DNA of 31,128 nt from Theristus sp. LFF4_11. Its lineage: Eukaryota; Nematoda; Chromadorea; Monhysterida; Xyalidae. Where the stretch lies: contig JASANC010005079.1 of NCBI GenBank assembly GCA_030248135.1, positions 1 through 31,128 of the forward strand, written 5' to 3'. Below the pieces are notes generated by a model that was not told the origin of the DNA, did no database searches, and worked only from the letters and a program-made list of their open reading frames with translations. The position numbers and the translations under genes were made by a program. Of this stretch, positions 20,601 to 31,088 are shown piece after piece; position 1 is the first letter of the stretch, and each line of letters begins with the position of its first letter.

Positions 20601-23600
20601 GCATGAAACTGGTTGTGTTGGGTTTCCATTGAGAATACAAAGGTACATTGTTACTTTCTGTTTCAATCGACCACGAGTCTGCCCTGTTGCGGTTATTTGA
20701 AACGGCTCAACCAATGAGTCGCCTTATTTTCGAGCATGAGAGATGTGCGGTCGGTATGTCTCGTATTGGAAATCTAGTGACGAACTGTTCGTGATAACGT
20801 GCAGTCAGGGGCCTCAGTGTCACGTTGTAGCAGGTGTTGTGATGCTCGAGGGCCTCAGTGTCACGTTGTAGCAGGTGTTGTGATGCTCGAGGGCCTCAGT
20901 GTCACGTTGTAGCAGGTGTTGTGATGCTCGAGGGCCTCAGTGTCACGTTGTAGCAGGTGTTGTGATGCTCGAGGGCGTTGTGCAGGGCGCACGAGCGTCT
21001 TCGGGTGTCTCGTGAGCTGCGCGATCGAACGTCCGAGACGGAGCGGGCCGTCCGTCTGCAGGAGGCGCACAAGCACGCACGCTCTCTGTTGCCGTACGGC
21101 AGTCAAATCGGAGACTCGCGGCCAGTGGCGTTCTGCGAGTTCAGTCCAACCTCATCGCACATTGCCACTGCCTCTTGGTCTGTCAGTAGACATTCTTCTT
21201 TGATTGCTGACGATACGCGTCGCAGCAATCATGTATTGTGCATTTATTCAAACGTGTCCAAACTAGAATGACATCATTTGCTTTAAAAACGTTCGTTTGT
21301 CAAAGTACAGACCCTAAAATGTCAGCTTGGTGTGACTGATTCGACATTCACCATTTGTTTACGGGAAGAAATCGGCTAAACGGAAATTCTGGTTTGCTGT
21401 GAACGGCAAGCGCATGTTTGGCGGCTCATGACGTCATTTCAGTGGGACACGTTTATAAAAATTATCTATACTATAAAGCGTTTTTGTACCAAATTGCCTA
21501 CCACTGTCCGTAAATCGCGTTCACAAAAGCACGCTGAACGTGTTTTGGTGTTTTCGTCAACTGAAGTGCGTCTGCTTGCCAATGTTCGCCCACGGTTGTT
21601 GCAGGTCAGGCTTGTGCAAACTGTGGTCAGTGCCCGAGTGTCGCACAGCTCGCACGTACCGCGGCCACACGAACAATGCTGCCTGCATCAAGTTCCACCC
21701 TCAATCAGGCACAAGCATCGATCCAATGCTCGTAAATTTGGCGTCGTGCGCTCATGATGGCTCGGTGCTGCTATGGAATCTTGAAAAGTTGGTCAATCGC
21801 TTTGGAAACGCAAACGGCCTTGATGGGCTGTGTTTGAATTCAATTCTGCTCTTTGATTGGTCGCATTATGATGATACAGCTGATCGAACATACTGCATGA
21901 ATGGAAAAAATAGATTTGTGTCGTGCGCATTATTGGTTGCACTCTGTGTTTTTTGGCACTTACGATTGGTTTTTTCAGAATACCGACCCCCTAAGGCACA
22001 GTTTTTCAAAAGTTTTCAAATTTTGACGAAATTAGCACTAATCGAACCGCCTCGATGCGCTGAGTTCGAAAATTATATTTGTTTTTTTAATTTTTTCTTT
22101 TTATGTCTAAAAAAAAACGTTTTTAGGGGCCTTCAGAAAAATGACTCTAACTAGTCTCTGCGTTAAGCTATTAACAAAATTCAAAAACCAATCGATTTCG
22201 CTTGTGCTCGCGCACATTTTTATGCTAACATTATTATACAAAAAAACGCTGTTTTATGCTTTAAATTTAAGAAAAACTAAAAGAGTTTGTGGTTTTTTGC
22301 TATGTTTAGGCACTTTTAAAGCGGGCGGGTGCTAAGTGATTCTGAAAGCCCTTGACAAATGCTACAAGTATGCTAAAAATAAAAAAAAATCGATTGCGCA
22401 TTAAGAAGGAACGAAGCAATGCAGTATCGGTCGCCTGCATGCATACATGGTATTTCCTGGCATGTCGACAAATTGTAGAGCAACGGAGACAAAAATCCAA
22501 AACGGGTATTAGGGCAACTTTTTGCGCTGAATCCGAAAAAGTAGGTACCGTTGTGACATTTTTTTTGTATGCATGCGGGCGACCGATATTGTAATGCTTC
22601 GTTACTTCTTAATGCGCAATCGATTTTTGTAGCATTTTTCAATGGCTTTTAGAATCACTTAGCAACCCTAATGTGCGCAAGCATAAGCGAAATCGATTGG
22701 TTTTTTGAATTTTGTTAATAGCTTAACGCAGAAGCGAGTTAGAACCATTTTTCTGAACGTCCCTCGAAAAAAACGGTTTTTCCTCTTTTTTGAGCAGAAA
22801 AAATCAAATTAAAAAACAAATATGATTTTCGAACTCAGCGCATCGAGGCAGTTCGATTGGTGCCAATTTTGTCAAAATTTGAAAACTTCAAAAACTGTGC
22901 CTTGAGGTGTGGACGCCATGTCGGTTGACTCAAAAAGCGAGTCTTAAATGGGTGCCATTGACATCCAAAAATTGCTGATGGCATCCGAAATTGGCAGACG
23001 GATGTCATATGGCATCCAGAAATTTTGACCTTTTTCTCAGTAAAACACAGATTTTCTTTATTTTTTTAACAACAAATGCTGCCTTCGAGAAAGCAGTACA
23101 ATAATTAGTTTTTTAATGATAATTTTAAATAATAAATAATACAAGATACAGGAGAATGCCCATTCCTGTTTTTTAATAAAGAAGAGTTACAAGTAAAGTC
23201 AAAATTTTCAGTTTTTGCATGAAAAACTAAGATAAACAACCATCAATACTGTTCTTCGCCTTTTTTGTAAAATTTGTGTTGGCATCCAAAATTTTCAAAT
23301 GGCATCCAGCTTTGCCAGCTCGGACGTCATTTGGCATCCGAGAAAAAAAAACAGAAAAAACCATCGTTACGTCAAGAAAGCTCACAACATTGTTCGCTTG
23401 TTCACTGCAAGTATTATCAATTTTTTGGGTTCTGCGGGTTTGCAGTGGGTTTGCAGACGTCGAAAGGAAAATACCGTATTACCTCAATTAAACCCCCCCC
23501 CCAAAATTAAACCCCCCCCCAAAAAATAAACCCCCACCCCCTCGACAAGTTTCCAAATAATCCCCCCCCCAAAAATAATCCCCCATGGGGGATTATTGAA

Positions 23601-25161
23601 ACCTGTTTGAAACACATACCCAGCGAATTCAGTGGCTGGTTGCAGTGAAAATGATGAAATTGTGCTTCCAAAGGCCCCAAATGGATGAGTTAATGGTAAT
23701 TTCATTACAAAAGGCTGTTGTAAAAGGAAATTTCTATGTAGAGTAGAAGTTTCTGCGACTTCCTTCCTGCCATGGAAGGTATTTTTGCCATTTTGCCCAC
23801 TCCTAAAAATGGTTTCCAAATAACCCCCCCCCCCCCAAAAATAAAGCCCCCCCAAATAAACCCCCACCCCCAGAAGTCGCTGAAGAAATGGGGGTTTATT
23901 AGAGGTAATACGGTAGTTTAAAGCTTTATGCGGCAATTAAAAATTGCCTAACTGGCCCGGCCCTATTTTTGGGGACTCGTATCACTTTACCAATTTTGAA
24001 TTCCCGCATAGTACATGAAACTGTTTACCTATCTTATGTGCGCATTGAGTTTCGGGACCAAAATCGAAAATACTAACAACTTGTGAAGTTTTCACTGACT
24101 GCAGTTGCATACAACAGTGCACAAACGTTTGTATCGTGCAGCGACGAGCCACTGAGTTCACTCGACGGCCACCCAGCGCGTGTGTCGCGTGTGGCGTTCC
24201 ACCCAAGCGGCCGATTCCTGGCGACCTGCTGTCACGATCTGTCGTGGCGTTTGTTTGACCTTGACGAGAACGAGGAGGTGCTCTTCCAGGAGGGACACAG
24301 TCGGCCCGTGTTCGACATCGACTTCCAGTGCGACGGCTCGCTCGCCGTCACTGGGTGCGTGCGTTCGCTTCTCTGCTCTCTTCGCCACTGCACGTCGCAC
24401 ACAAAAGTGACACGTTGCCACGAGCACCAACGATGCATCATTTGCAGGGGCATGGACGGCTATGGACGCGTGTGGGACCTGCGCACGGGGCGTTGCATCA
24501 TGTTCATGGAAGGACACCAGAAGGAAGTGGTGTCCGTCTGCTGGGCGCCGAACGGGTTCGTCGCTGCTGATGCACAGTCTGCAAACAGCACTCGCTCATT
24601 CGCTGATGTCAATGTTTTTAATGTGCCATGTTGTCAACATCCATTTGCAGCTTGTTTTCTTGTGCAGCTACCAAATCGCCAGCGGTAGTGCTGATAATTC
24701 ATGCAAAGTGTGGGACGTTCGTTCGCGTGGCCCACTTTACACCATGCCCGCTCATAACAGTCTTGTCAGCCGTGTTGTATTTGACCAATTCACGAATCAT
24801 TATATGGTCACGTCGTCATATGATAATACGATAAAGGTACAAAAAGCTGCATTGTTTTGAGTTGGAGTGATTTTTTGCCATTAAGAGCAAGAGCTACGGG
24901 ATTTTTAGTTTTGCATACTGGCCCACATTGAAGCATCATTGGAACATTAATGAAACCCTAGAATTTGCCACGTGACGTAACCGTTTTTAGTTGTGGACGC
25001 ACCCCGGGTGGCAACCACTGAAAGTTCTGTCTGGTCATGACAGCAAAGTGATGTGCGTGCACGTGTCACCAGACGGCCAGTGGGTGGCAAGCAGTGGCTA
25101 TGACAGGACGTTCAAGTTGTGGACTTCCGATAATCCACCATCAACGAGAGTCCGTAACTGA
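17365..25161 (+). CDS. PRPF4: U4/U6 small nuclear ribonucleoprotein Prp4 (intact copy, 10 exons)
   Basis: U4/U6 snRNP subunit that, with Prp3, helps build the U4/U6.U5 tri-snRNP for pre-mRNA splicing in the nucleus. Exons: 17365-17569, 20014-20160, 20275-20357, 20443-20564, 20974-21177, 21605-21787, 24142-24354, 24448-24555, 24668-24836, 24991-25161. All junctions are GT-AG and phase-consistent, giving 534 residues, close to the roughly 520 of animal orthologues. Landmarks: PRP4/SFM-type region with [22 protein letters not shown] and [30 protein letters not shown]; then seven WD repeats, e.g. [46 protein letters not shown]. Exon 1 ([19 protein letters not shown]…) is the least certain; it was chosen for phase and its fit to the charged N-terminus. 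Intron 1 (2.4 kb) holds foldback element E and intron 6 (2.35 kb) holds elements F and D. Confidence 0.9.
17939..19162. repeat. Foldback element E, right copy
   Basis: Mirror copy of 15655-16882 with the same GGTACTCC … GGAGTACC ends and six copies of the ACGGGTTACGGTAGC-type motif (near 18219, 18342, 18483, 18605, 18745 and 18871; three per orientation). Lies in PRPF4 intron 1. Confidence 0.8.
20808..20971. repeat. 41-bp minisatellite, four units, abutting a 3' splice site
   Basis: Four essentially identical 41-bp units starting at 20808, 20849, 20890 and 20931 (each begins gggcctcagtgtcacgttgt and ends gtgatgctcga). The array ends where PRPF4 exon 5 begins (20974). Every unit carries the same 'gatgctcgag|gg' acceptor context, so the array presents several tandem copies of the splice-site sequence. 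Confidence 0.9.
21251..21453. repeat. MITE family B, copy 2
   Basis: A 203-bp inverted copy of 5196-5450 without the 52-bp internal duplication. Ends AACGTGTCCAAACTAGAATG and …CAGTGGGACACGTT. The right terminus keeps TGACGTCA; the left has TGACATCA. Lies in PRPF4 intron 5. Confidence 0.8.
21990..22906. repeat. Foldback element F
   Basis: A 0.92-kb near-palindrome: 'ctaaggcacagtttttcaaa' at the left and its complement '…aaaactgtgccttgag' at the right. Inner mirrored landmarks include 'gaaccgcctcgatgcgctga', 'aaaaccaatcgatttcgctt' and 'gcgcattaagaaggaacgaa'. No coding capacity. Lies in PRPF4 intron 6. The left arm keeps only one half (about 13720-14272), with C loss. Confidence 0.75.
22945..23341. 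repeat. GGATGCC-repeat element, right-arm copy
   Basis: Clusters of GGCATCC / GGATGCC at both ends (22945-23026 and 23280-23341) around an A/T-rich core; mirror of 13322-13712. Confidence 0.55.
23472..23915. repeat. C/G-tract inverted-repeat element (family D), full copy
   Basis: A 444-bp element with termini TACCGTATTACCTCAATTAA and the complement of TACCGTATTACCTCTAATAA. Just inside each end are runs of 7-11 Cs alternating with AAAATAAA-type spacers. The interior includes 'ccttcctgccatggaaggta'. Only the right half is present in the left arm (13037-13285). Non-coding. Confidence 0.7.
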
Positions 25162-25719
25162 TTGTGGTTTCTCACGAGTACAAGCAAGATTTGTGATGAA
25201 CAGAGAAATTGGTGAGAATTGACCTGTTGCTGTTTTTCGACTATTAATTTGTGAAACTCGTTTTGTGCGTTTACCAGTTTTAGCTGTTATTGTTGTTGTA
25301 TCTGTATCTGATTGGCGATTAAAATGAATTCCAAATCATTGGATTACTCATGTTCTGCAAGCTGAGTTTGAATCAAGCCCATTTTGTGCAGTGATCGCCG
25401 TGCAAATGCAATGTGTGTTTTGTCGACTTGTCAGAGTCCATTAAGTCCCGGGTGTGTTGCAAAAAAAATTGATTTCAGTTTTGGCATCAGCACACACAAG
25501 GCTGTGAGCGCAAGCCGCAGAACAGTGCGTGCTGTTGTAATATTTCTGATTTGTTTCACGCACGAAATTGCTGTTTTTGATGTACGTTTCAATGTTGCTC
25601 AGGATGGAACGTTCTTACATATGTATTTCTAAAACTGAAAAGTTATTGCATGGAAGTTTTGTAAAAATCTGATGTCTGGTTGTAAACAACTTTGTCTGCC
25701 GTTTTTCCTCCGAGCTTAG
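25162..25719 (+). other. Intergenic region between PRPF4 and SOD-like gene
   Basis: 558 bp downstream of the PRPF4 stop and upstream of the SOD-like ATG, both on the plus strand. ATTAAA at about 25318 is a possible poly(A) signal for PRPF4. The 82-codon frame at 25384-25632 has no recognisable domain. The SOD-like promoter should lie here but I see no clear TATA box. Confidence 0.4.
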
Positions 25720-27727
25720 ATGAGCCCATGTAGATATTTGTTATCATTTTTATTTTTCGTGAGCGTCGCTCAATCACGGAAACGTGGTCGTGACAGGGAC
25801 GGACCGGAGGTGGTGAAAAAGTGCTATCTTCGATTGACCGATTGGGACGCTACACTTGCGCCGCGATATGGTTGGTCTTGCGTAGTGTTGCGAGGTTTTT
25901 TGGATAAGATGCAAGCTGCGTTTTCATTTTACAAACCGTTTGTTTTTTGTCTTTTCAGTAAAACGTTCGTTTCAGTTGCGATTGCAAACTTTTACGGCGT
26001 CGGCATGTTTGCGCCAGTCGTCACCGGCTACGTCCAATTCAAGCAGCAGCGCTTGCACGGGCCAACCCTGATTGAGGGAAAGGTGAAACTAAAAATAGTG
26101 CAGCACGATTCAGACGTCTGAATGCATGTGCGACGGCTTTTTTGCGCACGCGACTTAGATCAAGATCGAATCTGCGCGTATGTTACACGGAATGGCTTAA
26201 CCAATGAGTCGCATGGTTTTCAAGGAGGGTTGCTGTTTCTTATACGTTCACTAGAAAATCTGGTGACCGAGGAGCCGTTGCAAATAACATGCAAGCAACT
26301 TTTAGTTTCTTGTTGTGGCCTCAGCGAACAGAGTGTAACAACTGGGCCGGTTTTGCAGATTGATGGCTTGCTGCCGGGCACGAAGTCCGCGATGTTCGTC
26401 ACGTATTTCGGCCGTCGCAAATGTTTGCAGCAGGGCGCCCACTACAATCCACAGAATCAGTCGCATGGCGACGCTGGCGACTGCGTCCGGCACGTCGGCG
26501 ATTTGGAGCCAATCAGCGTCGATGAACGCGGACGGGCTGAGTTCACTCAGTGGGATCCACGGTTGAACTTGGCGGTAACACTGATGTTTGCGTTGCATTT
26601 TATCGAAACACGGTGCAACATCACCAAAACTATTCACTGGCTTGTTGCATTGTGTTCGGTTCGACGTCGACCAACAAACGCATGCGTTTTAAATAGAGCC
26701 TTTATTGAATCAGATTGTGATCGGTCACTTCAAAAACGTCTGTTCATCAAGGGTCCGCATTCAATCATTGGTCGAAACGTGGTACTGCTGCTCAGCGGCG
26801 AGTGGGCGGATGGACTAGAGCCACACAACATCACATGCGCCACGATAGGCTGGCAAAGCAGCACTCTGTTTGCGCGTCTTTCTTATTGGTTTAACATCAT
26901 CACAACATTGTGTCGTTCATTTGAACTTTTACGTTCACTAAAAATCACTCATCAAACCAAGGAGACGTTTTCTCTGGTGCAGTGTGTTCATTAAAACCTG
27001 ACTAGGGTTGTTAAAAAACAAAAATCGTCTATTTGGTTCTTTATTTTCATTTAAAAAATTAGAAAACCAAGTTGTCAACGGTAAGTTCAGAGTAAGTTTT
27101 TGTCGAAATTTCCAAAATTTAAGCAAAAAATGAGACTTTTTTAGGGACAGTTCAAATGCATACAGGGGAAAAATTTCCCTTTTTTAAAGAAATCGACGTT
27201 TTTGTTTTTTATGTAATTTTTTAAATTTTGGTTTTTGTTTAAAACAACCCTAATCCTGACACTTCATTCGCAAAAGACAGCTTTTGAACGAAGAAATAAC
27301 AATCTGAATTACAAGAAAACTTATTTAGCTACAAATGGGGCGTTTGATTTCAGCAAACGCGATACACGTACATACATTTCCTTTTCTTACTGTAATTCAA
27401 AGTTTCACATGCTCTGTATTCTGCGAAGAATCGACAGGCTTAAACAAACATACTGTATTTGAACGAGAAAAGTCATTTTTTCGTTTATTTCAAACAAAAC
27501 GATGACATCAGTGCAGGACGGACACGGTCTACGAATTCGATGCAGTGACCGTGAACGACACGCAGTTCCCGGTGGCCATCTTCGTCGGTTTCTTCTTCAT
27601 CACGTTTTACTGGTACATCAGCTACATCAAGTCAGAGTACACGAAATACAGGCACAGATACAAGATTCGCGATTCTGCGATAGCGTTCTTTCATGACCGA
27701 CACGTTCGACGGAAAAGGATTCGCTAA
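25720..27727 (+). CDS. Membrane-anchored Cu/Zn-superoxide-dismutase-like protein lacking Cu ligands (5 exons)
   Basis: Secreted or surface SOD-fold protein. Exons: 25720-25870, 25976-26082, 26359-26574, 26752-26867, 27517-27727; all GT-AG and in phase, 266 residues. Residues 1-19 (MSPCRYLLSFLFFVSVAQS) form a signal peptide. The SOD-like domain spans about 60-192: GLLPGTKSAMFVTYFG, GAHYNPQNQSHG, RHVGDL, GPHSIIGRNVV, ITCATIG. The Zn ligands H114, H122, H131 and D134 and the disulfide pair C108/C187 are kept. The Cu ligands equivalent to His46, His48 and His120 are Phe99, Thr101 and Leu171, and active-site Arg143 is Asn184. Dismutase activity is therefore unlikely. Exon 5 encodes a membrane helix (about 214-235, FPVAIFVGFFFITFYWYISY) and a 30-residue basic tail. 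Exon 5 is joined by phase only and could belong elsewhere. C. elegans sod-4 is known to have a membrane-bound isoform. AATAAA occurs at 28010. Confidence 0.78.
27003..27252. repeat. 250-bp inverted-repeat element (family C), right-arm copy
   Basis: TAGGGTTGTT … AACAACCCTA, the same length as the mirror copy at 10021-10270. In intron 4 of the SOD-like gene. Confidence 0.7.
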
Positions 27728-29083
27728 ATGTGTTCTGTGCTTTTTGTTCGTAAGTCAGCTTTTAATTATTATGTTGTTTTAATACATTATGTATTATGAT
27801 ATTATTATTTTTTTATTTGTGCTCAACATACTTTTGTGTTGGTTTATTTCAAGGTCACAACAAATGTGTACCCTCGTTGAAAAATGTTTAAAAAAACCTT
27901 TTTACTATTATCTTTGCGTGTGAAGGAGGCGGAGTAATGTTGAATGATGTATGGAAAAGCCGCACACAGTTGAAAAATTGTTTTGCGCCCGAACGCAGTT
28001 CGAATACGAAATAAAAAAATTATTTAGTAAGAAAAGATTCTGATTAGTTTTTTCCCAATTTCTAGCACCAATCTGCTGTCAGAATACGTTAAGTTTTGCT
28101 TGATTTCAAATTGCCGCGCAGCGATGAAACATTTTCTCTATCTGTGCGTGCAAATGCATATTGGGTCACGTTTAATAAGAAAGATAATATAAACCATAAA
28201 CGTTTGTATTTGAATCAATAAACGAACGGCAGTAAACTGCGAGCTTAGTTTATTCTAGAAACGATAAACGATTTTTGGGTTAACTAAAAACGGAACAGTT
28301 TAGCAAGCTGTTGCTTGTGTCGCAAAGCAACATGCTCCAGCCAAATTGCATATTTGCATATCTCTTTGAACACACGCTCTGAAAGCCATTCTTCTCAACA
28401 TGCATCACTGTTATGCATGTATTCCTGTTAGTATCTTCTAATTTAGTTCAGCATTCAGAACCAATTTATGTCAGTTGAAAAGAATAAGCAAATGTAAAAT
28501 ATTGCTTGCACCTCAACTAGCCTGTCTACAATTATTAAAATCTCGGTTTTGAGCAAAAGGCACTAGTCCGGAAATAGCACACGGAGAATGCTTGTTTGTG
28601 TATCTTGGATGTTGTAGGATACCTTGTGGTTTTTTTCAGTTCTGGTCCCTGACCGAAGACGAAAAACTTCGTTTTTACATTTTTATCGATACCGTTTCAT
28701 TAGTCTGTTCAGCTCGAAAAAATAAAACGAACGGACTGGTTCTTCGGTTCGGAAAGCCACGAATCAAGCGGTTGTTTTCGCATCGCATGTTTGTACATCG
28801 TTACAGCGACTCTGTTTTATTATTATTTTGCCGCATGTGTATCCGCCACACGAAGCCTTTTTTCTTGTATTATGCGCTTCTACATTCATTATTTTTCCTC
28901 GAATGGTTTGACGTTTGCTGTGTAATCAGTGGATTGGCACTGCTTTTTTGAATATTCAAGATATGCACTGAAACTGCAGAATTACGTGCCGTTTTCTCAT
29001 CAGTTCGAATCAGTTTTCTAAGCAAGCATCTGATCTAATTGAAAACACAACGCCGGGAATCGCTGAAAAATACCGAAGAGGAA
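27728..29083 (+). other. Intergenic region between SOD-like gene and CNG, right arm
   Basis: Mirror of 8190-9545. Contains possible poly(A) signals (AATAAA at 28010 and near 28218) for the SOD-like gene, an ATTTGCAT octamer near 28350, and the 119-codon frame 28592-28951, which I could not assign. A clear polypyrimidine-AG (ttttttcag near 28640) inside that frame would suit an acceptor for an upstream CNG exon. Confidence 0.4.
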
Positions 29084-31088
29084 ATGACGTCACTAAAGTT
29101 GATTAGTCGCACCCCGTCGGAGGAAAGTCTGCCAGAGATGTTGCGACCAGCCAACATTCAAGCCAACAGTACCATGAATAAGAGAACCAGCGACACTGCG
29201 GTTGAAACTAAGCACTCAAAAAAGAAGCAACGTGCAAAACGACATCGACAGCGAACCACACCATCAATGGCCACCGCGTTTGTTTGCTGTTGCAAAACGG
29301 AAAACACCGAAAAGTTTGTTTTCTCACCAACAAATTGACTGAAATAGATGAGAATGAGAACTGAAAAACTTTAAAAACTGTCGATTGTTTTAGGTTGACT
29401 TACCCTGATCAGCACAGTTACGTAACTGTAGTACGAAAACAGCCATGTCGCATGACGTTCCTGTTTGACCCAGTTGGCTGCTTTTCATATTCCTGGCTCT
29501 GTGTCGTCTGCGTTGCGTTCATGTACAACGTTTGGGTAGGCTTGAGAATTGATGGAACAAAAAAGTTTTTTATGCTTTTGTGAGACATCTAGTTATACTT
29601 CTCAGCAATTGGTTGATTTTGTGTAACCTCAGCAAACAACGCAGCAGAATACAACAATTCGGTTTTGTTCTTGAGAACAAAAAAGATATTTTCAGGTGAT
29701 CAGCTATCGATTTGCGTTCGACGAAATCAATGCGGAAACGGTCTTTTACTGGCTGGTGTTCGATTATTCAGCGGATTTTATTTATGCTTTAGATTTAGTC
29801 ATCGGTTTTCGAACGGGATTTTTTAAAGATGGCGTGTTGCAGGTACGTTTTTTCTTTTTTTGTCTTTTCGCAGCGACACGGAAGGCTGCACTGCACACAC
29901 ACGTTTGGTCTTCATTTTAGACACGTCCATCGCTAATCTGTCATCATTTCATGAATTCCAACGCATTTTATCTGAGTTGTCTCTCTCTGCTCCCACTCGA
30001 CATTCTGTATTTGTCGTTCGGCTATCGATCCGTATTGCGGTGCATTCGTCTCGTGAAGATCAACCGATTCTATGAGTTCATCGGTTTGTTTTTGATGATA
30101 ACCAAGTTCTTTTAAACTGTGTTTTTCGACGTTTCAAGTGTTCCGAATAAACGTTTCGTTGCAGACAGTACCGAACGCCACACGAACCATGCCTATTTCT
30201 TTCGATCAGCAGTTCTGCTAAAATCTGTTTTGTTGATTTTCCACTGGAACGCCTGTCTGCTGCACGGATTCCAACTGATGCCACATTTCTACCAGTTTCA
30301 CAATGAGCGCACCACGAATGCCGCTGACGCTCGCAACATTTCTTCAGATCTTATTGGAACTGGGCACGTCACCAGCAATAAATTCGTCACATACTTGTCG
30401 GCTTATCATCTCAGCTGCACTTCGTTACTTTTGATAAAAACCATTGACATTGGTTTGAACTTCAAAGCATCCACAAAGCTTCACAACAAAGTAACTCTGT
30501 CGTCCACGAAGTCCCCAACAGTGATTGCAGTGGGAATTGGCCAGCTTTTAATGGGATTATTCATTTATGCAGTTGTTATCGGTTATTGCTCGTCTATGGT
30601 GACCAACCGCAATTCACACAAACGAAAGTTTCAAGGTTATTTCTTGCGTGTCATCAAAACAACTCCAATTTCCACTTGTCACCGGTGCACACTCAAAAGA
30701 ATAATCTTGCAGCAAACCTCGACCGGGTGAAGCGCTACCTCCGACTGCGCCAAGTGCCCACTTATCTGCAAATGAAAGTGGTTCGTTGGTTTGACTACCT
30801 TTGGCGTTGCCAATGAGAACATCAACTATCAATAACCACATTGGACTGCCTTCCGGATCGATTGAAGGCTGAAGTGTCTCATTCATGTACATCTTGACAC
30901 GTTGAAAAATGCCATATTCAGGTTGTGATTTTCTTGTTTTGCTTTTTTCTTCTATTTGGCTCCAGAATTTTCAACTGAAACACTGGGTGAGATTTCTTAC
31001 AGGAACTCCGAACCTGGTTTCTTGTGTGCACTAGTGCTACTACTGAAAGCGATGCTGTTCTCCCCTGGTGATTACGTCTGTCGAAAAG
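29084..31088 (+). pseudogene. CNG channel, right-arm copy, frameshifted and incomplete in window
   Basis: Exons equivalent to the left-arm CNG: 29084-29313, 29394-29535, 29696-29842, 29921-30083, 30165-30635, 30713-30921 and 31003-31088. The first five are intact and almost identical to the left copy (one difference: D-S-T instead of D-I-T at the start of exon 5). Exon 6 has indels at about 30810-30835 (extra C after 'ggcgttg', extra bases before 'aaccacattgg') and again near 30880-30912, which end the frame after FDYLWRC. Exons 8-10 with most of the cNMP-binding domain would lie beyond the window. The indels cluster within 350 bp of the right edge, so low consensus quality is as likely as true decay. 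Confidence 0.75.

Noticed and set aside
20808..20971. CRISPR-like direct repeats
   Set aside because: Units are contiguous with no unique spacers and the context is a eukaryotic intron; it is a minisatellite.
20861..21106. 81-codon minus-strand frame
   Set aside because: Runs through the 41-bp minisatellite and antisense to PRPF4 exon 5.
21540..22154. 204-codon frame as a single gene
   Set aside because: Only the segment 21605-21787 is PRPF4 exon 6; the rest runs into intron 6 and foldback element F.
24158..24570. Overlapping frames on both strands around PRPF4 exons 7-8
   Set aside because: Only the plus frame with [18 protein letters not shown] and [14 protein letters not shown] matches WD-repeat structure; the rest are shadows.
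26122..26994. 290-codon frame as one uninterrupted SOD-like protein
   Set aside because: The SOD motifs are split by two segments with good donor and acceptor sites (26575-26751 and before 26359) that have no counterpart in the family; splicing restores normal SOD spacing.
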